A stretch of 9,788 nucleotides of DNA, taken from assembly GCA_002085285.1 (NCBI GenBank), contig NATK01000038.1, forward strand, positions 1 through 9,788, given 5' to 3'. The stretch is from Candidatus Latescibacteria bacterium 4484_7 (GTDB taxonomy: Bacteria; Krumholzibacteriota; Krumholzibacteriia; Krumholzibacteriales; Krumholzibacteriaceae). Below are positions 1 through 8,400 of the stretch, piece by piece. A program made the position numbers and the translations under genes. The stretch's first letter is position 1; each line of letters starts with the position of its first letter. The notes beneath the pieces were generated by a model. That model worked only from the letters and a program-made list of their open reading frames with translations, did not search any database and had not been told where the DNA came from.

Positions 1-1446
1 TCTGCGAAGAAGAGCAAGGATGCCAAGTCGGTGATCGTGAAACTGATGGTAATAGAGGGGCCTCAGACAATTGTCGACAGGGTGACATTTCACAACAACA
101 GGCTCTTCAGCACGAGCTATCTCAGCAAAGGCTTGAGACTCTTGAGAGGCAGGCCATACAACCCCAATCTACTCGAGGTCGATCGTTATACGATATTCTC
201 GAAGTACCTCGAAAAAGGCTATCTCAATGCGAGTATTCGATACAAGGTGACACGTGATTCGACAAGGGTTGCGATCAGCTGGTATGTGGATTCGGGGATG
301 CCAATGGTGATCAACAATACGTATGTGAGCGGTAACGTCGGTGTCAAAAAGAAGATCATCGTTCGTGAATTGACATTCAAGAAGGGAGCGGGTTTTGGAA
401 TCGGAAATATCCACGGCAACAGGATCTTCGCCGAGTTGGGGATGCGCAACGTTTTCGGAGAGGGACTCACTTTCAATATGAAGTCTTCTTACGCCTTTTC
501 AGTTTTTCGCGACAACAAGTTCAACATAAATAGAATGGACTACAGGAGCAAGTTTGCGAGCCATGAAGGTGAATTGAGGATACCCCACATCTTCTCTACG
601 TGGAACACCCTCACGATAGGCGGTTATTATGAGAGAGACGCGACAATAGAACCGGCGATTGTCAAATCTTTGAGTTTCAGAACAACACTTTCGAGGAGGT
701 TTTCGAGGCAGACATCTCTTTTCATCGGCTACGGTCTCGAGAGGGTCGAGAGACTTCAGTCCGAGGACCTCGACAAGGAATCGAGGAAGCATTTCGTAAC
801 CCTTTCGTTCACGAGGGACAAGAGGGACAACTACTTCAATCCAAGAAAAGGATACTACCTGACCTTCGAGGGAAGAGTCTCGGGAGGGATACTGGGAGGC
901 GAGGACAACAGCTACTCTGTCGTATCTGCATTTCAGAGGTACAAAAAAATCAATAGAACGACAGTTTTTGCCTATAGAGTGAGAACAGGGTATGCCGACG
1001 TGTTTTCCGAGAGCAAGAGCGTCGGCCTGCCGATAGAGAGCAGGTTTTTCGCAGGCGGCGGCAACTCGGTCAGGGGATTCAAGGAGAACTCGCTCGGAGC
1101 ACTCAACGAGTCGGGTAAAGCTGTGGGAGGAAGGGTGCTGCTTCTTACGAATCTGGAGTTGAGGTTTCCGATGCCGCTGTTTGCAAAGTACAATTTCGGC
1201 GGTGCACTCTTCGTCGACGGCGGAAATGTCTGGGGGAGCTTCGGCGAGATAAAGCTGAAGGATTTCAGGTTCGCTGCCGCCGAAGACCAGATCACTTGCA
1301 ACGATTACATGTATTCCACTGGATTCGGGATCAGGTATTATACCCCGGTTGGTCCGATAAGATTCGATATTGGTTTCCCGATAAAGAAGCAAAAGGGCAT
1401 GGATTATTCGTATTGGCTGCACATAAGTCTCGGGCAGATCTTCTAG
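1..1446 (+). CDS. Omp85-family outer-membrane protein (BamA/TamA type), 5' partial
   Basis: The reading frame is open to the first base, so the start lies upstream; the GTG at 31 is internal, because the residues before it continue the same POTRA strand. In order: the tail of one POTRA domain (1-72), one complete POTRA domain (about 73-300), about half of a second (301-390), and a 16-strand-type Omp85 barrel (about 391-1446). Family marks are the N-V-F-G-x-G turn after strand 1, the loop-6 motif VRGF at 1069-1080, the motif FVDGGNVWG at 1210-1236, and a C-terminal strand ending in Phe. Omp85 proteins insert beta-barrel proteins into the outer membrane, with POTRA domains in the periplasm. A TamB gene starts 11 bases downstream, which favours TamA, but in lineages without a dedicated TamA a BamA-type protein pairs with TamB, so I give no symbol. 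The last POTRA looks shortened (see findings). Confidence 0.93.
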   Translation, partial: SAKKSKDAKSVIVKLMVIEGPQTIVDRVTFHNNRLFSTSYLSKGLRLLRGRPYNPNLLEVDRYTIFSKYLEKGYLNASIRYKVTRDSTRVAISWYVDSGMPMVINNTYVSGNVGVKKKIIVRELTFKKGAGFGIGNIHGNRIFAELGMRNVFGEGLTFNMKSSYAFSVFRDNKFNINRMDYRSKFASHEGELRIPHIFSTWNTLTIGGYYERDATIEPAIVKSLSFRTTLSRRFSRQTSLFIGYGLERVERLQSEDLDKESRKHFVTLSFTRDKRDNYFNPRKGYYLTFEGRVSGGILGGEDNSYSVVSAFQRYKKINRTTVFAYRVRTGYADVFSESKSVGLPIESRFFAGGGNSVRGFKENSLGALNESGKAVGGRVLLLTNLELRFPMPLFAKYNFGGALFVDGGNVWGSFGEIKLKDFRFAAAEDQITCNDYMYSTGFGIRYYTPVGPIRFDIGFPIKKQKGMDYSYWLHISLGQIF

Positions 1447-1452
1447 AGAGGT
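1447..1452 (+). promoter_or_regulatory. Ribosome binding site for the TTG start of tamB
   Basis: AGAGGT lies 5 bases before a TTG at 1458, immediately after the TAG stop of the upstream gene. The next in-frame starts, GTG 1485 and ATG 1488, have only a close AAGG and would leave few residues before the membrane helix. TTG is therefore the better choice, though this rests on spacing alone. Confidence 0.55.
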
Positions 1453-1457
1453 AGAAG

Positions 1458-4400
1458 TTGGTCATAAGGATCATAAAACAAAAGGTGATGCCCTGGGTTT
1501 CCCTTATCCTCGGGATACTTATAACCCTGTTCATTGTTGGGCTGATCGTACTGAGGACCGACTTTTTTGCTCAGAATACGTCTCGTCTCATCTCGAGCAA
1601 TATTCTCGGCCACAATACGAATTTTTCCATTCACATCGAAGGTTTCAGCGGCAACATACTCAGGGGGATCGACGCAAAAGAGGTTTCTCTTCGTTACGAC
1701 GCCGGGGGCGTCTCTTTCGATCTGTTCAGAACCGACAGGATCCACATCTCCTACAATTTTTTCAAGCTGATTAAAGGTTCCACAATAGATACTCTCTCTG
1801 TGAGCGGCCCGCACTTCTGGATCAAGCCGGATTCGACCGGAAGGTTCATACTGCCGTTTGGCTCCGGGGAAGGCGGGAGCGGAGGCTTTTCCAGGATTCG
1901 TATCTCTCGGTTGAAAATTGATAAAGGGCAAATGATAGTGCAGCGTGAAAATGGTGCAGACGTAATAAGGAACCTTGAAGTCGATTGCTCTATCAAATCT
2001 TCCCGCAAGAAGGTTTGTGTCGATTTCTTCCATGTCTCGGCAAATGAACTGAGAAGGAATATCGTGTTGAACGATATGAAAGGTGCGATCTGTATCGAGA
2101 AACAGAGGAAGTCGCTCTTTTCGAGAAAGCTCAGAGAGACGATCTCACTGGACAGCCTCGAGGTGCAGCTCGACGAGTCGACTTTTCTTTTGGGAGGGAC
2201 CTATACGGTTGGACGAGGCACAATCGATCTGACTGCCTCCTTGATCAACATCGACATGGCCGAGCTTTCGCAGTACGCGGAGAGACGGGGAATGGCGTTC
2301 GGAGAGGTCTACGGCGGTGCGGATATAACCGGAAGAGCGGACAGTCTCAATGTGGCGGCATATTTGAACGGTGTGATCAACGGGCATTCGCTCGAATCGA
2401 TGAAGGTGCAAGTGACTGTGGAAAACAGAAGCCTCAAGAATGTTCGCTTTTATGGGAGAGTGGACAAGGCCTTTTTCACCGGCACAGGCAGATTCATCGA
2501 TTCACTTCATAGAGGAGTGGTCGTTGAGCTCGATGCCAGGCATGTGGATCTTTCAAAGGGGATAATGTCCGATGGAGGACTACCTACCGATCTAAGCGGT
2601 CATGGCAAATTGACTTATAAATTCAATACGTCGAATTTGATATTCTCGATGAAGCTCTCCAGAGGCCATTTCGACAACTTTCCTTTCGAGAGCGCCGTCT
2701 GCAGTGGTGTATACGCACGGGATACATTGAATTTCGACGATATATTTCTAACTCATCCGACACACATCGTTCGAGCACACGGCAAGATCTACCCGGGAGG
2801 CTACCACAAGTTCTATCTCGATCTAAATGTCGCAAAGGGCGACACATTCTTCCCCTATCTCAACATTCCTGAGTATAGAGGCAGCATCGTTGCCAACGGC
2901 GTTTGGGAAAGGACTGACAAGAATTACAAGATAAACGCCAGCGGTCGATTTTTAGACCTTACTTACTTCGAAAACGTGTACGTTCATTCGGGCACGTTCA
3001 ATCTCGCTATAAGTAGCGACCGAAAGTTCGAGCTTTCTCTCGGCCTGTCGGGCGACAGCTGTGCCGTTTTGAAGAGACCGTTTCAAGGGATCGATCTTTC
3101 GCTCGATTATTGTAGCGGCGTAACGAGGATAAAGAGGCTGTTGCTCGAAGGCGACAATCCGCGCATCGATCTGTCTGCTACGGTGAAGACGCTCGAAGGC
3201 AGGTCGATAGTTGATATCGAAAACTTGAGTGCTCTATATCTCGACAGAACTTGGACGAGCGGAGGAAAATTCGAGATCACCGGGAGCGATTCTTCTTATG
3301 ATTTCAACGACGTTCAGTTTCACTCGAAGGCGGGCGCTGTTTATATCTCGGGTGGTTTGAACAGAATGAACGAATTGTTACACGCCTCTGTCAGATTTGA
3401 TAGACTTGAAACGGCGCTTTTCAACTCGCTTGGATTAAAGGGCGTAACACTGGGCGGCAAGATAATGGGCCGCGTCGATTTCGGTGGAACGATAAAGGAC
3501 CCGGATATCACATTCGACATTTGCTCGAATGGTTTCACCCTGGACAGCTTAGCGGTAGATTCACTTCGCGTAGCAGGAAGTTATATAGACAATACGGCCA
3601 AGCTTGACACTTTGATTCTTATACGCAACATGGGGAGGGTATCGATAGGTGGGGAATTGTCCGGAGCCTCCCTCGCAGGATTCAAGGCGAACTCGGATTC
3701 CGCCCTCTCAGTGATGTCGGGTAATATCGAGGCTTCGTTCGATCGGGTGGATGTTTCGCCGATAAGAAGCATTTTCAAGGGGTTCCCGTTGAAAAATGGT
3801 GTCTTCAGCGGCAGGATGACGATGAGCGAAACGTTGTCGCATCCAAATTTAACCCTCGAAGGTCGAATGATTGACGTAAGATACTCCGATTTTAGATTCC
3901 CAAAGATCGTGGCGAGCTCTTCGCTCGACGGCAAGGTGCTCAAGATAGATGGAAGTGTCTTTCTCTCCGATAAGCATTCGGGAACGTTTCATTGTAATGT
4001 GCCGGTGGTAGAAAGAAAGCTGTTTTATCGGTTCAAGAGCGACGGCGTACTGGGGATAGATGTTGATTTCGACAAAGGCGAGCTGGCGGATATTGTCAAG
4101 GTGACTGACAGGATAGCTTTTGCCAAGGGCGGGTTTTCCCTGAGCTTCAAGGTTTCCGGCACCGTTGCTTCACCGCATTTATTCGGTGAGTTGAATCTGA
4201 ACGACGCAGCATTCAGGATTGCAGGCATGGAAGAAAACTACAAGCACGTCAATGCGAGAGTGCTAATGGACGATACGCTCTTGACCCTATACAATCTCGA
4301 AGGTTCCGAGGGGAAAAAGGGGAAATTCAACGGCAAGGGTCGTGCGGTTATTGCAGATTGGAAGCCGGTAAATTATCATTTTTCTTTCAATGTAAAAGAC

Positions 4401-5363
4401 TTCTTTGTTGGGAGCATCACGGATGTTGTCGCCATCGTCTCCGGGAAGGTGAATCTTGACAGCAAAGAGGTGCAGGGCCGCACTGTGCCTGTTCTGGACG
4501 GAGCCATTACGGTGAAAAACGCAGAGATATACTATGAATTGGGGTCTGCAAAGAAGAGTCCCAACATCACCCTGGCTTCTCCAAGCTGGATCGCTTCGAT
4601 AGATATGGAAATCCCTGGCAATGTATGGGTCAAGACCCCCGATGCGAGGATAGAACTCGAGGGGGATGTGACCCTGCATCACGATAACAAGGGCAATTAT
4701 TTCAGAGGTGAACTCGATCTCATCCGCGGCTGGTACAACATCTACAGCAGCAAATTCAAGATCGTGAACGGTAAGTTGAAGTTCGTCACGGTCGAAGGGT
4801 TCAGACCGGTCGTCGACATAGAAGCCGAGACGAACGACCCAAATGGAAGGAAGATCTACCTGACGTTTCGCTGGCATCAGGATGACATACAGCCGGTATT
4901 GTCTTTGAGGCACGAAGATCCAGGCTACAGCGAAACAGACATATGGAAAATGCTCGGTGGAGGCATCGTCGAATCGCCTGGGAGCGAAGGAAAGCGTTGG
5001 GATGCCGTGGGCACAGCGCAGAACCTCGCAGCGAATTACATTGAGAAGCTGCTCAACTCTCAGATGCAGGGAGTCACGGTAGAGCTCGAAACGAGAGGGC
5101 AGATAGGTGAGTACGGCGGGGCATTCCCGGAGAAAGAAACGGTGATAGCGATAGGCAAGTATCTTTCCGAAGGCCTATATGTCAAGTATAAACAGGGGCT
5201 GTCGATCACATCGGCGAGGGAGATAGATGCAGAGTACAGAATCAGCAGACTCTTTCTCATAAGGTCCGAGATCATAAGGTATTCGGAGAAGGTGTTTCAG
5301 GGAAAGAGCAGAGAGAGCACCGACGAGATCAATCTCGATTTCAGATTCAGACTCGAATTTTGA
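1458..5363 (+). CDS. tamB: TamB-type translocation/assembly module protein (TamB/DUF490 domain)
   Basis: This is a complete protein of 1301 residues, close to the usual TamB size. It opens with a short basic stretch and one hydrophobic helix (about residues 11-32), a typical inner-membrane signal anchor. About 900 residues of alternating beta-strand, AsmA-like sequence follow, rich in G-x-hydrophobic strands and without catalytic motifs. From about residue 1000 the TamB/DUF490 domain is recognisable: a G-W-Y-x-x-Y-S-x-x-F-x-I-x-x-G segment near 1091-1106, then Pro-rich P-V-x-D-I-x-A, S/H-E-D-P and the segment DIWKMLGGG (1161-1169). The chain ends RFRLEF, matching the aromatic C-terminus of TamB. 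Family members form a hydrophobic groove across the periplasm and work with an Omp85 partner in barrel assembly and phospholipid movement to the outer membrane. The partner gene lies immediately upstream (11-base gap), consistent with an operon. About ten scattered Cys are present. Confidence 0.93.
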   Translation: MVIRIIKQKVMPWVSLILGILITLFIVGLIVLRTDFFAQNTSRLISSNILGHNTNFSIHIEGFSGNILRGIDAKEVSLRYDAGGVSFDLFRTDRIHISYNFFKLIKGSTIDTLSVSGPHFWIKPDSTGRFILPFGSGEGGSGGFSRIRISRLKIDKGQMIVQRENGADVIRNLEVDCSIKSSRKKVCVDFFHVSANELRRNIVLNDMKGAICIEKQRKSLFSRKLRETISLDSLEVQLDESTFLLGGTYTVGRGTIDLTASLINIDMAELSQYAERRGMAFGEVYGGADITGRADSLNVAAYLNGVINGHSLESMKVQVTVENRSLKNVRFYGRVDKAFFTGTGRFIDSLHRGVVVELDARHVDLSKGIMSDGGLPTDLSGHGKLTYKFNTSNLIFSMKLSRGHFDNFPFESAVCSGVYARDTLNFDDIFLTHPTHIVRAHGKIYPGGYHKFYLDLNVAKGDTFFPYLNIPEYRGSIVANGVWERTDKNYKINASGRFLDLTYFENVYVHSGTFNLAISSDRKFELSLGLSGDSCAVLKRPFQGIDLSLDYCSGVTRIKRLLLEGDNPRIDLSATVKTLEGRSIVDIENLSALYLDRTWTSGGKFEITGSDSSYDFNDVQFHSKAGAVYISGGLNRMNELLHASVRFDRLETALFNSLGLKGVTLGGKIMGRVDFGGTIKDPDITFDICSNGFTLDSLAVDSLRVAGSYIDNTAKLDTLILIRNMGRVSIGGELSGASLAGFKANSDSALSVMSGNIEASFDRVDVSPIRSIFKGFPLKNGVFSGRMTMSETLSHPNLTLEGRMIDVRYSDFRFPKIVASSSLDGKVLKIDGSVFLSDKHSGTFHCNVPVVERKLFYRFKSDGVLGIDVDFDKGELADIVKVTDRIAFAKGGFSLSFKVSGTVASPHLFGELNLNDAAFRIAGMEENYKHVNARVLMDDTLLTLYNLEGSEGKKGKFNGKGRAVIADWKPVNYHFSFNVKDFFVGSITDVVAIVSGKVNLDSKEVQGRTVPVLDGAITVKNAEIYYELGSAKKSPNITLASPSWIASIDMEIPGNVWVKTPDARIELEGDVTLHHDNKGNYFRGELDLIRGWYNIYSSKFKIVNGKLKFVTVEGFRPVVDIEAETNDPNGRKIYLTFRWHQDDIQPVLSLRHEDPGYSETDIWKMLGGGIVESPGSEGKRWDAVGTAQNLAANYIEKLLNSQMQGVTVELETRGQIGEYGGAFPEKETVIAIGKYLSEGLYVKYKQGLSITSAREIDAEYRISRLFLIRSEIIRYSEKVFQGKSRESTDEINLDFRFRLEF

Positions 5364-5427
5364 ACGGATAAATGGACTTGCGCGTTGAGAATAAAGGGAT
5401 AAATTCCATGTTGGAGCATCGAATGGC

Positions 5428-5435
5428 AGGGTGAT
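5428..5435 (+). promoter_or_regulatory. Candidate ribosome binding site deciding the start of the peptidase-propeller-barrel gene
   Basis: AGGGTGAT contains GGTGAT, a direct match to part of the anti-Shine-Dalgarno complement, and ends 7 bases before ATG 5443. Two in-frame alternatives, GTG 5431 and ATG 5434, overlap this motif and would have no well-spaced site of their own. The spacing to 5443 is a little long, so the start stays uncertain by up to four residues. Confidence 0.45.
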
Positions 5436-5442
5436 GATTACA

Positions 5443-8400
5443 ATGATCTTTACGAAGAATTCGTCGAACAGCCATGGAGAGAGATTGATTGCACTGCTTT
5501 TGTCTTTTCTACTCACCCTTTCGCTCGCCTTCGTCTATTCCCAGCGGCTGGACGCGCAGACCTGGTGGTTCGGCAAGAACAAGGTGCAGTACAGGCAGTT
5601 CAAGTGGGAAGTGTTGAGGACACCGCACTTCGACGTCAACTTTCCCGAAGGACACGAAAGTCTTGCCGCAAAAACGGCCGTTGTTCTGGAATACGGATAC
5701 AACAAGCTATCGAGGGATTTTCTTCACAATATATCGTGGCGTATACCGGTGATCGTTTACGGCAGCCATGCCGATTTTCAGCAGACCAATGTCACTTGGA
5801 GCCTGATACCCGAAGGGGTGCAGGCGTTTGCAGAGCCCATGCGAAGGAGAATGGTTCTTCATTTCAGCGGCTCGAACAGCGATTTCATACACACGACGGT
5901 TCACGAGCTAGTTCACATCTTCACATTCGACATGGTTTACGGGAGCCTTCTGCAGTCCGTTTTTTCGAGGAATTTTCTCTTTCAAATTCCGTTATGGTTC
6001 GCCGAGGGAACCGCCGAATACTACTCGATCGGTTACGACAAAACGGCGGAGATGTTCATGAGAGATGCTACGGTGCACGATTATCTCATGGACCTCGATC
6101 AGACAGGCGGGTATATGGTATACAAGTCGGGGCAGGCGGCGATCTACTATCTAAACGAGACGTATGGCAACGAGAAGGTCATTGAGATTATGGATCACTT
6201 GAGGCACCAGCGTTCGATGGAACTAGCACTGAAGACTGCCATTGGAATATCGACGAGAGAGTTGAGCCGTGACTGGAAGAGGGCGATGCGTCGTAAATAC
6301 TGGCCACTCTACGCGGACAAGAAGGATCTCGATGATATCGCGGTGCAGCTCACAGATCACATCAAACATCATCATTACATGAATACGAAGCCAGAGATTT
6401 CTCCCGACGGCGAGCATATCGTCTATTTCTCAGACCTCAAGGGACTCGACGGCATTTATCTTATGAATGCGGTAACGGGGAAGGTCGAGAAGAAGCTCGT
6501 TTCCGGAACGATTTCGACGAGGTTCGAGTCGATAAAGAGCATGAAATCGAGCCTGACTTACAGCCCGGACGGCTCAAGGGTTGCGTTCGTCGCAAAGTCC
6601 AAAGGGTTCGACAGGCTGTTCATAGTAACGGTCCGGAAGGGACGTGTGTTGAAAGAGGTCAGGGTGCCGCTCGATTTCTTCTACAGTCCCGCCTGGTCTC
6701 CTTCGGGAAAGAAAATCGTATTTGTCGGCGTGGAGGATGGTCAGACCGACCTCTACCTATACGACCTCGATAAGAACAGCTTCGTCAACTTGACTAACGA
6801 TCCTGAAGACGAACAGGGTCCTGCCTGGTTCCCCGACGGTGAGAGGATCGCATACAGCAGGCATCCGATAGAGATAGTGCAGCCTTATTTCAAAGAGGAT
6901 TCGCTGGGTGTAAAGAGACTCGTCGGCGTCGATTACAAGAACAAAGACAATGTAAAGATGCATGATTCTGATATCTGGTTGGTGGACATCGAGAGTGGTG
7001 TGAAGAAAATGTTGCTCGCAACGCCAGGAAACGACAACGATCCGGTAGTCATGCCCGATGGCAAGGAGATAATATTCACTTCCGACGAGAACGGAATCTC
7101 CAACCTCTATAGAGGCACCGTAGAGACTGGTTCTTACTACAGATTCACGGATGTATTGGGTGGAATCTTTTCTCCGTCGTATTCATCGAAGGCCGACCGC
7201 CTCGTGTTCAGCGCATTCAATTCGGCCGGATTCGACATCTATGTGATGTACGATTTCTCGGAAAAGTCGAGGAGGTCTTATTCGACTGGCGGCCCCAAGT
7301 TGGCTGCCGCTTCTTCGGAGCGCAAGAGACATATTGGTCCGGAAGTTGTGAGTGAGGACGAGATCGCCGGAACGCACGATGATAAGGTGTTCGAGGGCGG
7401 GAAAGCCAGCGAAAAAGACAAAGCGAAGATTCTTCGTCCCTGGACCAACCAGCCGAGCGAAGCGGAAGGAGCAGTTGTTCGAAGCGATACCTCGAGGAGT
7501 GAAGGGCGCAGGACGGAAAGATTTGGAACGGCCGGGGCGGCCGGCGTGGCAAGTGATACGGTGCGCAGCAAAGAGAACATTCCGAAGAGGAGCAGAACGG
7601 TTGGAGGATCGAAAGCGCCGCGCAGCGGATCTCGACGAAAGGGTCTGCTCAGGCCAGATTTCGGCCTGGAGAATGCCCCCGATGTGGTCGTGAACGAGGA
7701 TTCCGAAGAGGAAATAAATCCCGATACGCTGAAGGCGATCAGAGATAGGATGCGCAAGCAGGTGGGGACGATTCAGCCGTACCACGTGAAGTTTGCTCCG
7801 GACTACGTCGGTAACGGCGCTGGTCTCTTCTATTCGACGGGGTTCGGCTTCGGGCTGATGAATCAGATCGCATTCAGCGATCTCCTCGGTGACCATCACC
7901 TGTACATCATGTTCAATCTATACAGGTCTATCGAGGACAGCGACATCATGGTCACCTACTACTACCTCAAGAAAAGAATAGATTATGCGTTCGGTGTTTT
8001 CCAGTACAAGAACTACTTGAATTCGAGAGTTTCTTCGATCGGAGAGAGTTTTTTTGATTATAGATTCTTCACCGAGAGAAACTACGGTGCATACGGTTTG
8101 ATAAGTTTTCCATTCTCGACATTCACGAGGATGGACCTCGAAATGGAAGGGTTCGTGTCGGAGAGGAAGTTCTTCTACTATGCGGTTGAGGACGAAACGG
8201 GCAGCTTGAATTTTTTCCCCGGTGAGAAATCCCGCCGTCGTCTTATCCAGCCAACTTTGTCTTTTGTTCATGATTCGGCTCTATTCAACTCGTTGGGGCC
8301 AGTTATAGGATCGAGATGGATGGTGAGCATTTCGAAGGCGCTCTCTTTCTCCGGGAGCGATGTATCGAGGTCCACTGCATTCGTCGATTACAGGAAGTAT

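Noticed and set aside
499..1422. 307-codon open frame on the minus strand opposite the Omp85 gene
   Set aside because: It lies wholly antisense to a well-supported barrel gene, its translation has no recognisable family pattern, and it is explained by codon bias of the sense strand.
4287..4913. 208-codon minus-strand open frame opposite the tamB 3' region
   Set aside because: It is antisense to the conserved TamB/DUF490 domain and has no independent support.
5378..5405. Possible sigma-70-like promoter in the gap before the fusion gene (TTGCGC, 16 bases, TAAATT)
   Set aside because: Only three of six and four of six bases match the consensus; TTGAGA at 5385 has no fitting -10 box at usual spacing. 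Too weak to annotate.
7183..7899. Minus-strand open frames opposite the linker and propeller end of the fusion gene, and a plus-strand shadow at 7352-7693
   Set aside because: Translations are Arg/Ser/Pro-rich without domain features, and the sense frame is continuous from propeller through linker into the barrel.
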